DNA from: Mesorhizobium loti | Lineage (GTDB): Bacteria > Pseudomonadota > Alphaproteobacteria > Rhizobiales > Rhizobiaceae | NCBI RefSeq assembly: GCF_013170705.1 | Contig: NZ_CP033334.1 | Coordinates: 6,673,501-6,737,500 of the forward strand | Direction: 5' to 3' | Length of the DNA stretch: 64,000 nucleotides | Part shown: piece after piece, positions 11,491-22,740 of the stretch | Layout: each line of letters starts with the position of its first letter | How positions within the stretch are numbered: the first letter of the stretch is position 1 | The notes under the pieces: model-generated | The model's input: the letters and a program-made list of their open reading frames with translations, nothing else | The model's database searches: none | Told to the model about the DNA's origin: nothing | Program-made: the position numbers and the translations under genes

Positions 11491-12465
11491 ATGAGCGCCG
11501 TCCTGCCTTCGAGCGCCTCACTATACGACCGCGTTCGGCGCGTTATCCCACCAATCGAGTGGCCACTCTTCGTCGAGGACATCGACGCTATCCTGAAACT
11601 GAAGCGACAGCGCAACGCGGTCATACTGGCGCATAATTATCAGACGCCGGAGATTTTTCACTGCGTGGCTGACATCGTCGGCGACAGCCTGGCGTTGGCC
11701 CGAAAGGCAATGACGGTCGATGCCGATATCATCGTTCTGGCTGGCGTGCATTTCATGGCGGAAACAGCCAAGCTGCTCAATTCCGACAAGACAGTGCTCA
11801 TACCGGACCTCGAGGCCGGTTGCTCACTTGCCGACTCGATCACGGCCGAAGACGTACGCCTGATGCGGCAGCGCTATCCGTCCGTTCCGGTCGTCACCTA
11901 CGTCAACACCTCCGCCGCGGTGAAAGCCGAGTCAGACATTTGCTGTACCTCAGGCAACGCGCTTGCAGTCGTAAAATCGCTTGGCGCGCCGCGTGTGATT
12001 ATGCTGCCCGATGAATATCTGGCGAAGAACATCGCGGCGCAGACCAAGGTCGAGATCATTGCCTGGAAGGGGCGCTGCGAGGTGCATGAGCGCTTCACAG
12101 CGGCCGACATCCGCGAGCTGCGTGAGGCCCATCCCGGCATCAGTGTACTTGCCCATCCCGAATGTCCGCCCGAAGTGGTCGCGGAAGCCGATTTCGCCGG
12201 CTCGACAGCAGCGATGTCCGATTATGTCGCCCGGCATAAGCCGGCGCGTGTGATGCTGATGACGGAATGTTCCATGAGCGACAACGTCGCGGTCGAGCAT
12301 CCGGACGTGGATTTCGTGCGCCCATGCAATCTGTGCCCGCACATGAAGCGGATCACGCTTCGTAATATCCGGACCGCGCTCGAGGAGAACCGCCACGTCG
12401 TCACGATCGACCCGCGTGTTGCTGACCGGGCCCGCTGGGCTGTCGAGCGCATGCTCTTCGTATGA
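11491..12465 (+). CDS. nadA: NadA, quinolinate synthase
   Basis: The 324-residue enzyme condenses iminoaspartate with dihydroxyacetone phosphate to quinolinate and needs a [4Fe-4S] cluster. The three conserved cysteines are visible in [20 protein letters not shown] and [10 protein letters not shown]. Other motifs are ILAHNYQ and [16 protein letters not shown] 11491 is chosen because GGAGG stands 4 bases before it; an upstream in-frame TTG (11470) lies inside the inverted repeat. nadB overlaps its stop (ATGA), so the two are translationally coupled. Confidence 0.97.
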   Translation: MSAVLPSSASLYDRVRRVIPPIEWPLFVEDIDAILKLKRQRNAVILAHNYQTPEIFHCVADIVGDSLALARKAMTVDADIIVLAGVHFMAETAKLLNSDKTVLIPDLEAGCSLADSITAEDVRLMRQRYPSVPVVTYVNTSAAVKAESDICCTSGNALAVVKSLGAPRVIMLPDEYLAKNIAAQTKVEIIAWKGRCEVHERFTAADIRELREAHPGISVLAHPECPPEVVAEADFAGSTAAMSDYVARHKPARVMLMTECSMSDNVAVEHPDVDFVRPCNLCPHMKRITLRNIRTALEENRHVVTIDPRVADRARWAVERMLFV

Positions 12466-14000
12466 CGCAGGACATTGACATTGGCGGGGCGCCGGTCATT
12501 GTCGGCGCTGGCCTCGCCGGCCTTCTCACGGCGCTGCATCTGGCGCCACAACCGGTAGTTCTTCTCTCCAGAACTCCGCTCGGGACCGAAGCCTCCAGCA
12601 CGCTCGCCCAGGGCGGGCTCGCAGCCAGCCTCGGCGAGGACGATAACTCGGAACTCCACCTCGCCGATACGCTTGCTGCCGGGGACGGACACTGCGACGA
12701 ACAAATGGCCAGGCGGGTGATTGAGGCCGCACCTCAAGCCGTCGAGAACCTCATTCGTCTTGGTGCTCCCTTCGACCGCTCGCTAGACGGGAGGCTGCGG
12801 CTCGGCCTGGAAGCGGCGCATTCACGTCGCCGGATCGTCCACGCCGCCGGCGACGCAACCGGCCGCGAGTTGTTTCGGGTGCTGCTCGGCGTGGCGCGGC
12901 GAACCCGTTCGATCACGATCATGGAAGGCATGACAGCGCTTCGCCTGGTTGTCGCCCAGGGCAGCATTGTGGGCTTGCTGGCTGTTCTGCACGGCGGCGT
13001 GTTCGCATTGCCCTCGCGCCGTGTGGTGCTGGCCACCGGTGGTATAGGTGGTCTCTTTTGCGACACAACAAACCCGCTCTCCTCATTCGGCCACGGTCTT
13101 GCGCTTGCGGCCTGTGCTGGAGCGGAGCTCGCCGATCTCGAATTTGTGCAGTTCCACCCGACCGCGTTCGATGGTCCGCGCCGGCCAATGCCGCTTGTCA
13201 GCGAAGCGGTGCGCGGCGAAGGCGCGGTGCTGATCGATGAGCACGGCCATCGCTTCCTGGCAGACACGCCCGGGGCAGAACTCGCGTCGCGCGATGTGGT
13301 CGCGAGGGCGATCTCCGATCAGCTCGCCGCCGGGCATCGTGTGTATCTCGATGCACGACAATGCCTCGGGCCGAAATTCGCAAAACGCTTTCCAGCAATC
13401 GACGCTGTTTGCAAGCAGGCCGGTATCGATCCCGCCCTGGAGCCAATCCCCGTGCGTCCGGCGGCACATTATCACATGGGCGGAGTGGCCGTTGACGCCG
13501 AGGGGCGGAGCTCCGTGACTGGCTTATGGGCGTGCGGCGAGGTCGCCCGTACCGGATTGCATGGCGCCAACAGGCTGGCCAGCAACTCGCTCTCCGAAGC
13601 GGTCGCAACATCGGCTTGGGTGGCGGCAAGCGTCGCTGGCACTTGCGCGGGGTGGCAATGGCCCAGGCTTCCCGAGATAGTGCCCGCGCGACCGAACCCG
13701 TCATCTATACGCCAGGTCGCTTCCGATGCACTCGGGATAGTCCGCAACGGCAAGAGGCTGCGCGAAACAATCACGACACTGCTGCCATTGGCCGTTGGCG
13801 AGACGGCCGCGGCCGATCCGGCCCTGGTGGCATTGTTGATGGCGATCTCAGCCCTTCGGCGCGAGGAGAGCCGGGGTTCGCATTACCGATCCGATTTCCC
13901 CGGGCGCGATGCTGCCGCCTGCCCCTCACGACTGACGCTCTGCACAGCTTTTGAGAATGCCGTCACGCTCAGATGGCAAGCATCCGAACGGAGCCGTTGA
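12462..14000 (+). CDS. nadB: NadB, L-aspartate oxidase
   Basis: This 512-residue flavoprotein oxidises aspartate to iminoaspartate for NadA. It shows the FAD dinucleotide motif [16 protein letters not shown], the family block [22 protein letters not shown], the substrate loop [23 protein letters not shown], and the flavin-contacting [15 protein letters not shown]. The C-terminal helical domain (residues 400-512) is slightly shorter than in E. coli. It overlaps nadA by 4 bases and is followed one base later by nadC. Confidence 0.97.
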   Translation: MTQDIDIGGAPVIVGAGLAGLLTALHLAPQPVVLLSRTPLGTEASSTLAQGGLAASLGEDDNSELHLADTLAAGDGHCDEQMARRVIEAAPQAVENLIRLGAPFDRSLDGRLRLGLEAAHSRRRIVHAAGDATGRELFRVLLGVARRTRSITIMEGMTALRLVVAQGSIVGLLAVLHGGVFALPSRRVVLATGGIGGLFCDTTNPLSSFGHGLALAACAGAELADLEFVQFHPTAFDGPRRPMPLVSEAVRGEGAVLIDEHGHRFLADTPGAELASRDVVARAISDQLAAGHRVYLDARQCLGPKFAKRFPAIDAVCKQAGIDPALEPIPVRPAAHYHMGGVAVDAEGRSSVTGLWACGEVARTGLHGANRLASNSLSEAVATSAWVAASVAGTCAGWQWPRLPEIVPARPNPSSIRQVASDALGIVRNGKRLRETITTLLPLAVGETAAADPALVALLMAISALRREESRGSHYRSDFPGRDAAACPSRLTLCTAFENAVTLRWQASERSR

Positions 14001-14001
14001 T

Positions 14002-14883
14002 ATGACTTCACTTGCACCACTTCCCCAGATCATCATGGAGCCGATCGTACGAAATGCCCTTCTGGAAGATTTAGGCAGAGCCGGCGACATCACGAGCGAT
14101 GCAATCATCCCCGCCGATTGCAAAGCCACGCTTTCGCTGAACGCGCGCCAAGCGGGCGTTGTTGCCGGGCTCGACTTGGTGATGTTTGCCTTCCTGCTGG
14201 TCAATCCCGGGATCAGTATCCAGCTGCGGTGTCCTGAGGGCGGCAAGATTTCGACCGGCCAGACCATCGCGATCGTAAACGGGCCGGCGCGCAGCCTGCT
14301 GACGGCCGAACGGACGGCGCTCAATTTCTTGTGCAAGCTGAGCGGCATCGCAACGGCAACGGCTACGCTCGTAAACGCGGTGCGCGGCCATAACGCAAAG
14401 ATCGTGTGCACACGCAAAACGACGCCCGGCCTGCGTGTCCTGGAAAAATATGCGGTACGAGCGGGCGGCGGGGCCAATCACCGCTTCGCGCTCGACGACG
14501 CCGTGCTGATCAAGGACAACCACATCGCCATTGCCGGCGATATCCGCACCGCAATCGAGCGGGCGCGTAGCGCCATAGGTCACATGGTCAAGATCGAGGT
14601 CGAGGTGGACAGGCTGGATCAGTTGGAGATAGCGCTTGCAGCGGGCGTCGACGCCGTGCTCCTCGACAACATGTCAGTCGAGGACCTTGCGCAGGCAGTG
14701 GCTATGGTCGGGGGCCGTGCGATCACGGAGGCTTCAGGCCGGGTAACGCGGGCGAGCGCCGCGGCAATTGCGGCGACCGGCGTCGACCTCATATCGGTCG
14801 GCTGGCTTACCCACAGCGCGCCCATTCTCGACATCGGTCTCGACATGCCGGCCGACCGAAATTGCAACAGACATCTGAACTGA
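14002..14883 (+). CDS. nadC: NadC, nicotinate-nucleotide pyrophosphorylase
   Basis: The enzyme (293 residues) converts quinolinate and PRPP to nicotinate mononucleotide, the last step of the aspartate route to NAD. Motifs present are EDLGRAGDITSDA, LNFLCKLSGIAT, the substrate-binding CTRKTTPGLRVLEKYAV followed by GGGANHRFALDDAVLIKDNH, and EVEVD. ATG 14002, one base after the nadB stop, gives the usual protein length; the frame is open upstream inside nadB. It belongs to the nadABC operon. Confidence 0.96.
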   Translation: MTSLAPLPQIIMEPIVRNALLEDLGRAGDITSDAIIPADCKATLSLNARQAGVVAGLDLVMFAFLLVNPGISIQLRCPEGGKISTGQTIAIVNGPARSLLTAERTALNFLCKLSGIATATATLVNAVRGHNAKIVCTRKTTPGLRVLEKYAVRAGGGANHRFALDDAVLIKDNHIAIAGDIRTAIERARSAIGHMVKIEVEVDRLDQLEIALAAGVDAVLLDNMSVEDLAQAVAMVGGRAITEASGRVTRASAAAIAATGVDLISVGWLTHSAPILDIGLDMPADRNCNRHLN

Positions 14884-14893
14884 GGGAGAGGAC

Positions 14894-15241
14894 ATGAACC
14901 GGGATCGCAGGAACTCCTTTGGTCGCAGGCTAACTTGCGTCAGCACGTCCCCGGTTCCACCAACAGCCGATGCAAGCCTGCACGGTGCCAAGCGACACGC
15001 TTCAACGACGGAGGCGGGATCGACGGACCAGCAAGGTACAGAAGGACGCGTTGAAGCCCTTGGCGTCATCATCTGCCGACTCGACGAGATGCGCCAGTTG
15101 GCGGCCTCTCATGGGCTGGAACTTCTCGGTTATCTGCTGGACGTCGCGTTCACCGAATCCTGCGACGCGATCAGAAAGGAGCATTCCTGTGCTCAGAGCC
15201 AAACAATGGAAACTGTAATCCCCGCGGATGACGTGAGTTGA
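14894..15241 (+). CDS. Small protein at the end of the nad operon
   Basis: A 115-residue frame begins 10 bases after nadC behind a strong GGGAGAGGAC ribosome site. The C-terminal half contains an amphipathic stretch (LDEMRQLAASHGLELLGYLL, then DVAFTESCDAIRKE) resembling small helical proteins seen in many rhizobia; I know no function for them. The N-terminal half is polar and probably disordered. The position suggests co-transcription with nadABC, or with bioB downstream. Confidence 0.55.
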   Translation: MNRDRRNSFGRRLTCVSTSPVPPTADASLHGAKRHASTTEAGSTDQQGTEGRVEALGVIICRLDEMRQLAASHGLELLGYLLDVAFTESCDAIRKEHSCAQSQTMETVIPADDVS

Positions 15242-15370
15242 GCCTGCGGGCAGCAGTTGGAGAGTCCGCTCGAGCGCGCCACCAATCGCATTTCGATAGA
15301 AGACTTCCCGCTGGGCATGCGCCTTGTCTTCAGCATCCACTGCAACGCTCCCGGTCAAGGACGGAAGATT

Positions 15371-16384
15371 ATGGAGAACAAGACCGTTATGAACGAACTC
15401 AGCCCAGACCTGACCTCGGATCCAATCGGATGGGCGCTTCCCCCCTGGACGCGAGCGGAAGCTCAGGCGGTCTACGACCTGCCCTTCAACGACCTGCTTT
15501 TTCGGGCTCAGACGGTCCACCGCGAGAATTTCGATCCCAATAAGGTCCAGCTCAGCCGCCTTCTCAGCATCAAGACAGGCGGCTGCCCGGAGGATTGCGG
15601 TTATTGCAGCCAGTCGGCGCATCACGAAAGCGGGTTGAAGACGTCGAAGCTGATGGAGGTCCGGCGCGTCATCGCCGAGGCGACCAAGGCGCGCGATGCC
15701 GGCGCCACCCGCTATTGCATGGGCGCTGCCTGGCGAAACCCCAAGCCGCGCGACATGGATGCCGTGGTGGCGATGGTCGAGGGCGTCAAGGCGCTCGGCA
15801 TGGAGACCTGCATGACGCTGGGCATGCTCGATCTCGAGCAGGCCGCTCGCCTGAAAGAGGCCGGTCTCGACTACTATAACCACAACATCGACACCTCCGA
15901 GCGCTACTACTCAGAGATCATCTCGACCCGCACGTTTTCCGAGCGTCTCGATACGCTCGCCAATGTCCGCGACAGCGGCATCAAGGTCTGTTGCGGCGGC
16001 ATTGTCGGCATGGGTGAAGAGCCGCTGGACCGGATCGACATGCTGGTGACGCTGGCCAATCTGCCGGAGCATCCCGAAAGCGTTCCGATCAACATGCTGA
16101 TCCCGATCGAGGGCACTCCGCTGGCCGAGGCTAAACCCATCGAGCCGATTGAATTCGTGCGCGTGATCGCGCTGGCCCGCATCATGATGCCGAAATCGCA
16201 CGTCCGCCTTTCCGCCGGCCGCACCGCTATGACCGACGAGATGCAGGCGCTGTGCTTCCTTGCCGGCGCCAACTCGATCTTCGTCGGCGACACGCTGCTA
16301 ACGGCGGACAATCCGGGCGAAGGCAAGGATACTCTTTTATTGCAGCGTCTTGGCATCGAGCCGATGGAAATCGGCACGCAATGA
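15371..16384 (+). CDS. bioB: BioB, biotin synthase
   Basis: This radical-SAM enzyme (337 residues from ATG 15371) inserts sulfur into dethiobiotin. It carries the SAM-cluster motif [41 protein letters not shown] and the [2Fe-2S] ligand Arg region VRLSAGR. AAGGACGGA lies upstream of 15371; ATG 15389 with GGAGAA before it is an alternative start, and the frame is open back to 15257. It opens the bioBFDAZ operon and overlaps bioF by 4 bases. Confidence 0.96.
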   Translation: MENKTVMNELSPDLTSDPIGWALPPWTRAEAQAVYDLPFNDLLFRAQTVHRENFDPNKVQLSRLLSIKTGGCPEDCGYCSQSAHHESGLKTSKLMEVRRVIAEATKARDAGATRYCMGAAWRNPKPRDMDAVVAMVEGVKALGMETCMTLGMLDLEQAARLKEAGLDYYNHNIDTSERYYSEIISTRTFSERLDTLANVRDSGIKVCCGGIVGMGEEPLDRIDMLVTLANLPEHPESVPINMLIPIEGTPLAEAKPIEPIEFVRVIALARIMMPKSHVRLSAGRTAMTDEMQALCFLAGANSIFVGDTLLTADNPGEGKDTLLLQRLGIEPMEIGTQ

Positions 16385-17520
16385 ACGAGGCACCGCTTGC
16401 CCGGTATGAGGCATCCTTGCGCGGACTGGCGCGCAAGGACCGGCTGCGGACGCTTGCGCCGCGCGCCGGCCTCGACTTCTCGTCGAACGACTATCTCGGA
16501 CTTGCCGCCTCCAAAAGACTTGGCGAAGCGGTTGCGGCGGCGATTGCCCGGGGAACACCGGTCGGCGCCACAGGGTCGCGGCTGTTGCGCGGCAACGCGC
16601 CGGAACATGAGCAGCTGGAGGCGGACGCGGCGGCGTTTTTCGGGGCCGATCGCGCGCTGTTCTTCGGCAGCGGCTACATCGCCAACTTCGCTCTCCTGAC
16701 CGCACTGCCGCAGAAGGGCGACCTGCTGGTCCTCGACGAACTCGCCCATGCCAGCATGCATGAGGGCGCACAGGCTGGGCGCGCTGAGTTCGGGCTGGCC
16801 GCGCACAACAACGTCGACGCTGTCGAGGATGCGATCACCCGCTGGCGCGCTGAAGGCGGCGTGGGGCGCGTCTGGATCGCGGTCGAAAGCCTTTACAGCA
16901 TGGATGGCGACCGCGCGCCGATCGAGAGCCTCGTCGCGCTTGCCGATCGGCACGAGGCATTCATCGTCGTCGACGAGGCGCATGCCACCGGCGTCTGGGG
17001 ACCGGACGGCCGCGGACTGGCCGCCGCTTTCGAGGGCCGCGACAACATCATCGCGCTCCACACATGCGGCAAGGCGCTCGGCGCGTCGGGCGCGCTCGTC
17101 ACCGGACCGCGAACGCTGTGCGACTATCTCGTCAACCGGTGCCGGCCATTCATCTACGCCACCGCGCCGTCGCCGCTGATGGCAGTGGCGGTACGCGAAG
17201 CGCTTGCCATGCTGTCTGATGAGCCCATGCGCCGCGTTCAACTGCACGAACGCGTTGCCTCCGCCGGCCGGCAATTGGCCGAGCGCTGCGGCGTGGCACC
17301 CAGCGGCTCGCAGATTCAGCCCTTTGCCATCGGCGACAACAGACGCACCATGGCGGTGGCGGCGGCGCTCCAGGCGCGCGGTTTCGACATTCGCGGCATT
17401 CGTCCGCCGACGGTCCCCGAGGGCACGTCGCGCCTGCGCATTTCCCTGACGCTCAACGTCGACGAAGCCGACATTTCCGCCATGGTCGAGGCGCTCGCCG
17501 AGGTGTTGGCCCCGGCATGA
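16381..17520 (+). CDS. bioF: BioF, 8-amino-7-oxononanoate synthase
   Basis: This PLP enzyme of 379 residues joins pimeloyl-ACP or CoA with alanine. Motifs are [28 protein letters not shown], the cofactor aspartate region [13 protein letters not shown] and the PLP-lysine site [16 protein letters not shown] ([15 protein letters not shown]). The start ATGA overlaps the bioB stop and its stop overlaps bioD, showing tight coupling in the operon. Confidence 0.97.
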   Translation: MNEAPLARYEASLRGLARKDRLRTLAPRAGLDFSSNDYLGLAASKRLGEAVAAAIARGTPVGATGSRLLRGNAPEHEQLEADAAAFFGADRALFFGSGYIANFALLTALPQKGDLLVLDELAHASMHEGAQAGRAEFGLAAHNNVDAVEDAITRWRAEGGVGRVWIAVESLYSMDGDRAPIESLVALADRHEAFIVVDEAHATGVWGPDGRGLAAAFEGRDNIIALHTCGKALGASGALVTGPRTLCDYLVNRCRPFIYATAPSPLMAVAVREALAMLSDEPMRRVQLHERVASAGRQLAERCGVAPSGSQIQPFAIGDNRRTMAVAAALQARGFDIRGIRPPTVPEGTSRLRISLTLNVDEADISAMVEALAEVLAPA

Positions 17521-18152
17521 CCAAACGCATCGTCGTCACCGGAACAGACACCGGAATCGGCAAGACAGTGTTCTCGGCCGGGCTCGCCGGCCTGCTCGAC
17601 GGCTTTTACTGGAAGCCCGTGCAATCGGGCCTCGACGAGGAGACTGACAGCGAGGTCGTTGCCCGGCTTTCCGGTCTACCGGCCGGGCGCGTCCTGCCGG
17701 AAGTTTACCGTCTGAGGATGCCGCTGTCACCGCATCGTTCGGCCGAAATCGACGGCGTCTCGATCGAGGCGGCTGACCTCTCGGTTCCCGCCGTGCCGGG
17801 ACCGCTGATCATCGAGGGCGCGGGTGGGGTGATGGTGCCGCTCAACCGGCGGACAAGGTTCATCGATATATTCGCGCAATGGCAGCTGCCGGTCATCCTT
17901 TGCGCCCGCACCGCGCTCGGCACCATCAACCATACCCTGCTGTCGATCGAGGCTCTGCGGGCCCGCTCCATCCCGCTCATCGGCATAGCCTTCATCGGCG
18001 AAGAGGTGGCTGAGACACAAAGTACAATCGTGGAATTCGGCGGCATGCCGCAGCTTGGCAGGCTGCCGCACCTCAATCCGCTGACGGGTGAAACGCTGAG
18101 AGATGCGATGGTTGCCGGTTTCGACCCTACCCTGATTGCCGGAGGCGACTGA
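17517..18152 (+). CDS. bioD: BioD, dethiobiotin synthetase
   Basis: This 211-residue ATP-dependent enzyme closes the ureido ring on diaminopelargonate. It has the P-loop GTDTGIGKT at the start, the substrate loop KPVQSG, and the [10 protein letters not shown] motif. It overlaps bioF by four bases (ATGA) and bioA by one base. Its length is slightly below that of E. coli BioD (225). Confidence 0.96.
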   Translation: MTKRIVVTGTDTGIGKTVFSAGLAGLLDGFYWKPVQSGLDEETDSEVVARLSGLPAGRVLPEVYRLRMPLSPHRSAEIDGVSIEAADLSVPAVPGPLIIEGAGGVMVPLNRRTRFIDIFAQWQLPVILCARTALGTINHTLLSIEALRARSIPLIGIAFIGEEVAETQSTIVEFGGMPQLGRLPHLNPLTGETLRDAMVAGFDPTLIAGGD

Positions 18153-19417
18153 TGTCGCAGTCTAGAGTCTGGCATCCGTTCACCCAGCACGCCCTTGAGC
18201 CCGCGATCCCCGAGATCGTGCGGACGGAAGGCGCCTATCTCCACAAGGCCGACGGCACGCGCATCCTGGACGCGATTTCATCCTGGTGGGTCGTCACCCA
18301 TGGCCATCGCCATCCCCGCATCATGAAGGCCATCGAGGCGACCGCGTCGAGCCTCGACCAGATCATCTTTGCGGGCTTCACTCACGAGCCGGCCGAACGG
18401 CTCGCCGAGGCGCTTGTCGGCCTCGCTCCCGCCGGCCTCGACCGGGTGTTCTATTCCGACAGCGGCTCGACCTCCGTCGAGGTCGCGCTGAAGATGGCGC
18501 TCGGCTATTTCCGCAACATCGGTGCACCGCGTTCGCGCATCGTCGTCATGGAGCACAGCTACCACGGCGACACCATCGGCACGATGAGCGTCGGCGCCCG
18601 TGGCGTGTTCAACGCCGCCTACGAGCCTTTGCTGTTCGAGGTCGACACCATCCCCTTCCCGGCCGTCGGCCGCGAGCAGGACACGCTGGATCGGTTCGAG
18701 GCGGTGAGCCGCGACCGGCGCGCCGCCGCGCTGATCGTAGAGCCGCTGGTGCTTGGCGCAGGCGGCATGCTGATGTATCCGGCCTCGGTTGTCACCGAAT
18801 TGAAGAAGATCACTGAGGCCTCCGGCACGCTGCTGATCGCCGACGAGGTGATGACCGGCTGGGGGCGCACCGGAACCATATTCGCCTGCGAGCAGGCGAA
18901 CATCTCTCCAGATATCCTGTGCACCTCGAAAGGCTTGACCGGTGGTGCCATCCCGCTGGCCGTCACGCTCGCCACCGACCCCATCTTCCAGGCCCATTAT
19001 TCCGAGGATCGGCAGAAGACCTTTTTCCACTCGAGCTCCTACACCGCCAATCCGATTGCCTGCGCGGCGGCACTCGCCAATGTCGAGATCTGGCGTGACG
19101 AGCCGGTGACTGAGCGCATCGCGGCCCTGAGCGCGAGACAGGCCGCCGGACTTCGGCGCTTTGGCGACAGTCCCTACTTCGCCGACAGCCGGGCGACCGG
19201 CACGATCGCGGCCCTCGACCTGCGCGCCGGATCTGCCGGCTACCTGGCCGAGATCGGGCCGAAGCTGCGCGCGTTCTTCCTCGAGCGCGGTCTGCTCGTG
19301 CGCCCACTCGGTAATGTCCTCTATCTTCTGCCACCCTATTGCATCACCGGCGAGGAACTGGACGGGCTCTATGACGCCATCGAGGAGGCCGGCGAACGTT
19401 TCGGTTCGAGATCATGA
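18152..19417 (+). CDS. bioA: BioA, adenosylmethionine-8-amino-7-oxononanoate aminotransferase
   Basis: The 421-residue class III aminotransferase makes 7,8-diaminopelargonate. Visible features are WHPFTQH at the start, the substrate pocket [27 protein letters not shown], the PLP-binding [15 protein letters not shown] and the Schiff-base lysine in [15 protein letters not shown]. It is the fourth gene of the operon and overlaps bioZ by 4 bases. Confidence 0.97.
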   Translation: MSQSRVWHPFTQHALEPAIPEIVRTEGAYLHKADGTRILDAISSWWVVTHGHRHPRIMKAIEATASSLDQIIFAGFTHEPAERLAEALVGLAPAGLDRVFYSDSGSTSVEVALKMALGYFRNIGAPRSRIVVMEHSYHGDTIGTMSVGARGVFNAAYEPLLFEVDTIPFPAVGREQDTLDRFEAVSRDRRAAALIVEPLVLGAGGMLMYPASVVTELKKITEASGTLLIADEVMTGWGRTGTIFACEQANISPDILCTSKGLTGGAIPLAVTLATDPIFQAHYSEDRQKTFFHSSSYTANPIACAAALANVEIWRDEPVTERIAALSARQAAGLRRFGDSPYFADSRATGTIAALDLRAGSAGYLAEIGPKLRAFFLERGLLVRPLGNVLYLLPPYCITGEELDGLYDAIEEAGERFGSRS

Positions 19418-20397
19418 GCAGGTCGTCGTGCGTTCTCGGATTTGGTCATCATGCGCCCTCGCGCAAGGTGGAGAATCCGGAAATCGAAAATCGTCTCAGG
19501 CTCGAGCCCGGCTGGATCGAGCGACGCACCGGGATACGGTCGCGCTTCTGGGCAAACGACGAAGACACGCTGTCGGGCCTTGCCGCGCATGCAGGCGACA
19601 TGGCGCTGGCGAACGCCGGCATCGACCGCAGCGACATCGGCTTGCTGTTGCTCGCCACCTCGACGCCCGATCACCTCCTTCCACCAAGCGCGCCGCTGGT
19701 TGGACATAGACTGGGACTGGGCCGTGCCGGTGCGATCGACTTGACCGGCGCCTGCGCCGGCTTCATCTATGCACTGATGTTCGCCGACGGCTTCACCCGC
19801 CTGCATGGCAAGGCGAGCCTTGTCATTGCCGCCAACATCCTCAGCCGTCGCATCAATCCGGCCGAGCGTGCCAGCGCCGTGCTGTTTGCTGATGCCGCCG
19901 GCGCCGTGGTGATTGGTCCATGCGATGACCCGGATCGGGGCATTCTCGGCGCTTCGGTGGATTCGGACGGCTCGCGCTACGGGCTGATCCAGATTCCCGC
20001 CGGCGGAAGCAACACTCCGTTCCATGGCGACCTCGACCTCGAGCAGACCCGGATGACGATCACCGACGGCCGCGAAGTATTTGCCAAGGCCGTGGACATG
20101 ATGACTGCCTGCTCGCAGGAAGCGCTCACTGCTGCCCGCATGCAGCCACAGAATATCGATCGGTTTGTGCCGCACCAGGCCAATGCCCGCATTTTCGATG
20201 CCGTCGGGAGAAACCTCGGCATCGCGGATGACGCGATCGTCAAGACGATCGCCGAGTATGGCAACTCTTCCGCCGGGACGATCCCGCTGTCGCTCTCTCT
20301 GGCCCATCAGGCGGAGCCGTTCCAACAGGGCGAGAAAATCCTTCTGGCAGCGGCAGGTGCGGGTCTCAGCGGAGGCGCTCTCGTCTTCGGGATTTAG
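19414..20397 (+). CDS. bioZ: BioZ, KAS III-like enzyme making the pimeloyl moiety
   Basis: This 327-residue thiolase-fold protein resembles FabH. The Cys-His-Asn triad is intact in [21 protein letters not shown] and EYGNSSAGT. BioZ of Mesorhizobium and Agrobacterium replaces the BioC-BioH route; in Agrobacterium it condenses glutaryl-CoA with malonyl-ACP toward pimeloyl-ACP. Its place as the last gene of bioBFDAZ supports that role rather than general fatty acid synthesis. Confidence 0.95.
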   Translation: MSRSSCVLGFGHHAPSRKVENPEIENRLRLEPGWIERRTGIRSRFWANDEDTLSGLAAHAGDMALANAGIDRSDIGLLLLATSTPDHLLPPSAPLVGHRLGLGRAGAIDLTGACAGFIYALMFADGFTRLHGKASLVIAANILSRRINPAERASAVLFADAAGAVVIGPCDDPDRGILGASVDSDGSRYGLIQIPAGGSNTPFHGDLDLEQTRMTITDGREVFAKAVDMMTACSQEALTAARMQPQNIDRFVPHQANARIFDAVGRNLGIADDAIVKTIAEYGNSSAGTIPLSLSLAHQAEPFQQGEKILLAAAGAGLSGGALVFGI

Positions 20398-20453
20398 CCG
20401 CGCGAACCAGTTACCAAGATTCACCTTGTATGATGATGAGGACAACAGAACCA

Positions 20454-20906
20454 ATGCGAAAAATAGTGGCCGGCAAGCTGCACGGCATCCACGTCACCGA
20501 AGCGAACCTCAACTACCATGGTTCGATAACGCTCGACCCCGACCACTGCGAGGCAGCCGGGATCCTGCCGATGGAATTCGTGGAGATATGGAATAAGAAT
20601 TCCGGAGCGCGGATCTCGACCTATGTCATCCTCGGCGAGCGCGGTTCACGGTGCTGCATCCTCAACGGAGCGGCGGCTCGCACCTGTCAGCCCGACGACC
20701 AGATCATTGTCTGCAACTCCATCTACCTGGACGAAGCGCATATCACCTCGCTGAAGCCGCGGATCGTCACGTTTGACCAGGATAACCACATACTCGACCG
20801 CCTGAGCTACTCAGTCGATGTCGACACAGACGGCCGTTACAGTTTCTCCATTCTTGACGAGGCGAATGAGCCTTTGGTCATTCCTGCCCTGGTCTCCGGG
20901 GCGTGA
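20454..20906 (+). CDS. panD: PanD-like aspartate 1-decarboxylase
   Basis: From ATG 20454 the protein (150 residues) matches the pyruvoyl enzyme PanD, which makes beta-alanine for pantothenate. It has AGKLHGIHVTEANLNYHGSIT-like order: the KLH motif, then Tyr and the self-cleavage Gly23-Ser24. TYVILGERGSR and LNGAAARTCQPDD are also clear. It is about 25 residues longer at the C terminus than the usual 126. In-frame ATGs at 20430-20436 are possible starts, but 20454 places the cleavage site as in E. coli. It lies 57 bases after bioZ, likely in the same transcript. Confidence 0.88.
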   Translation: MRKIVAGKLHGIHVTEANLNYHGSITLDPDHCEAAGILPMEFVEIWNKNSGARISTYVILGERGSRCCILNGAAARTCQPDDQIIVCNSIYLDEAHITSLKPRIVTFDQDNHILDRLSYSVDVDTDGRYSFSILDEANEPLVIPALVSGA

Positions 20907-21159
20907 GCCGCGCTCGATAGATGTGCGAGCCTCTTCGCCCCGTTGCAACTTGCTGGGCACTGAAGAGCGTCTAAGACTCGAGCTTCGAAACCCCCATGCC
21001 CACTGCGCCTTCGGTACGGCGGGCCTTCGTGCCCGCGAACAGCGGTTTGCATGTCTGAGTGTCCGAATCAAAACGCACCATTGAAGCGGGCCTTCGGCAA
21101 AGTGTATCCCGCCGGCGCCAAGCCCTCACCAGCCATCCAACGCCCAATCCGGTCACATA

Positions 21160-21345
21160 TCAGCGCCGGTCGATCGGTGGCTTGGCAGCAAGGCCGAGCC
21201 TGGTTCGTTGGGCATCGGCGAAATTTTCGGCGGGAGACTGCGTCTTGAACCGAAGAACTGTCAGTTTGCCGTCCTGGACAGTATGAACGATCCATCCCCC
21301 ACCGCAACGCTTGACGCGCACGTCATTAGGTTCGCCAGCCACCAT
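21160..21345 (-). CDS. Small conserved-looking protein, 61 residues
   Basis: ATG 21345 follows AGGGG at good spacing. The sequence reads GGGWIVHTVQDGKLTVLRF and then ENFADAQRTRLGL, a pattern I recognise from small proteins of unknown function common in rhizobia (beta hairpin, then a short helix with QR.RLGL). The frame is independent of other genes; neighbours are panD and nodA. No function can be given. Confidence 0.5.
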   Translation of the reverse strand: MVAGEPNDVRVKRCGGGWIVHTVQDGKLTVLRFKTQSPAENFADAQRTRLGLAAKPPIDRR

Positions 21346-21667
21346 TGCTGCCCCTATTTCGTTGCCTTGGGTGAGACTGGAAGTCGTTCCCGCGTATCTG
21401 AAAACACGGGGCCTTACGCAACGTCAAGCACTGTTTTTGGGATAGCCGACGCCTTGTCGATTTCAGGGGACGGCGATTCAGGTCCGGCACGTCCGTGCGC
21501 GCGGAAATCGCGCTCGGATCGATTTAGATGCGCAGATTATGCATGTTATTTCAGCCTTAATTACCCACAGCTAACGTGAATGGGAACGCCTATGCAATCC
21601 GAGTAGCTCTGCAAAAACCCCGCCGCTCTGGTGCCCTCGGCGCGATCACCCAGCACTTCAAGATGTT
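21346..21667 (+). other. Gap before the 3' end of nodA
   Basis: Between the small minus-strand gene and the nodA stop I see no convincing gene, repeat or terminator. Open frames here have no motifs. Confidence 0.4.
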
Positions 21668-22258
21668 TCATAGCTCTGGGCCGTTCCGAACGATCAGGGT
21701 GCCGGACGGCCACTCGCTCATCGAGCGTTCAATCGGCACAACCACGACGAGCACATCCTCGACGCATGTGGGGGGTAGGTCGAGGTATACATCTGCGAGA
21801 GTGGACCGCACGCGAACGCCCGACACAATCGCCGCCAGGCCGTCTCTGCAGAACCTCTCAAAATGATTCCGCATCGCGTGCCGAACGGTGCCGAAAGCGA
21901 ATGGAACCCCAAGCTGCCGCAACACTGGATACACAACGCGCATTGAATGACTGATCCCTTGTCCCTCAAGATCCGGACGCACCCCGTACAAGCCCAGGTC
22001 GGCCACTAGGAGTTCGACCTCGTCAACCTTGATGAAGCGGCGTAGTATGCCGATATGAGCCGCTACGCCATGCGCATCGTAGCTGATTGCGCGGAGTTCT
22101 GGCCTCGCACCGGCCCAGCTACGGCCGCCTTCGAATGGTTTTGCGTTGAAGGCCCCAGTCGGTCCATAGGTCTTCAGGAAGAATTCGGAGAGTTCGACAT
22201 GTTCGGCCTGTTGTAACTCATTTTCCCAGCACAACCTCCACTGCACGTCAGAGCACAT
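21668..22258 (-). CDS. nodA: NodA, Nod factor N-acyltransferase
   Basis: The 196-residue protein has the family length and motifs: [52 protein letters not shown] and [15 protein letters not shown]. It transfers a fatty acyl chain to the de-acetylated chito-oligosaccharide, the key acylation step of Nod factor. ATG 22258 (MCSDVQW) is chosen because it gives the standard NodA start; an ATG four codons upstream is also in frame. It stands alone: no nodB or nodC follows. A nod box is 244 bases upstream. Its acyl donor is probably made by the NodF and NodE encoded next door. Confidence 0.96.
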   Translation of the reverse strand: MCSDVQWRLCWENELQQAEHVELSEFFLKTYGPTGAFNAKPFEGGRSWAGARPELRAISYDAHGVAAHIGILRRFIKVDEVELLVADLGLYGVRPDLEGQGISHSMRVVYPVLRQLGVPFAFGTVRHAMRNHFERFCRDGLAAIVSGVRVRSTLADVYLDLPPTCVEDVLVVVVPIERSMSEWPSGTLIVRNGPEL

Positions 22259-22501
22259 GAAAGACCTCATCTTTGTTGCTGTTTGATTGAGGTAAGCCCT
22301 ACCTTAAGGACGCTGTCGTATCATGCCGGCTCGATGTAGCTTGCGCAGATCATTGAAGAAACTAGCCGCAATGAACATGCGACTTCGTTGTGTTCGGAGC
22401 ACACCGGGAGGCGATGCACCAGAAATTGCTGCTCGGAGCCAATACAAACATCCATAAGTACCTTTTGGCTTAGATCCTTGATCTTGCTATGCCGTTCTGC
22501 A

Positions 22502-22548
22502 GAATTGGCAAAATCGTTTGTTTCGATGAATGCATCCACGCTATGAAT
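22502..22548 (-). promoter_or_regulatory. nod box upstream of nodA
   Basis: On the minus strand it begins ATTCATAGCGTGGATG, then ATCGAAACAAACGATTTTG and CCAATTC, matching the 47-base NodD-binding nod box (ATCCA, GATG, ATC, CAAT). It points toward nodA with an unusually long leader of about 240 bases. Confidence 0.92.
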
Positions 22549-22740
22549 AGGAAAAGCCAGGCGCTCAAAGAGCTTGATCTAAACCTCCGCCCAAGGCGGC
22601 CTTTATGACGAGGCTTCGACCCGGCCAGTTGCCCGACCGAGCCGCTCGTCAGTTGCGTTGCTAGACCAACCGACTGCTATCTGGGCGGGAACCTTCATCC
22701 ACCGTTGATACGCCTCGTCGGGCGCACTGAACGTTTTAGG

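Noticed and set aside
15907..17274. Minus-strand frame of 455 codons across bioB and bioF
   Set aside because: It is the complement of two clear enzyme genes with high third-position GC; composition is shadow-like (Arg, Gly, Ala).
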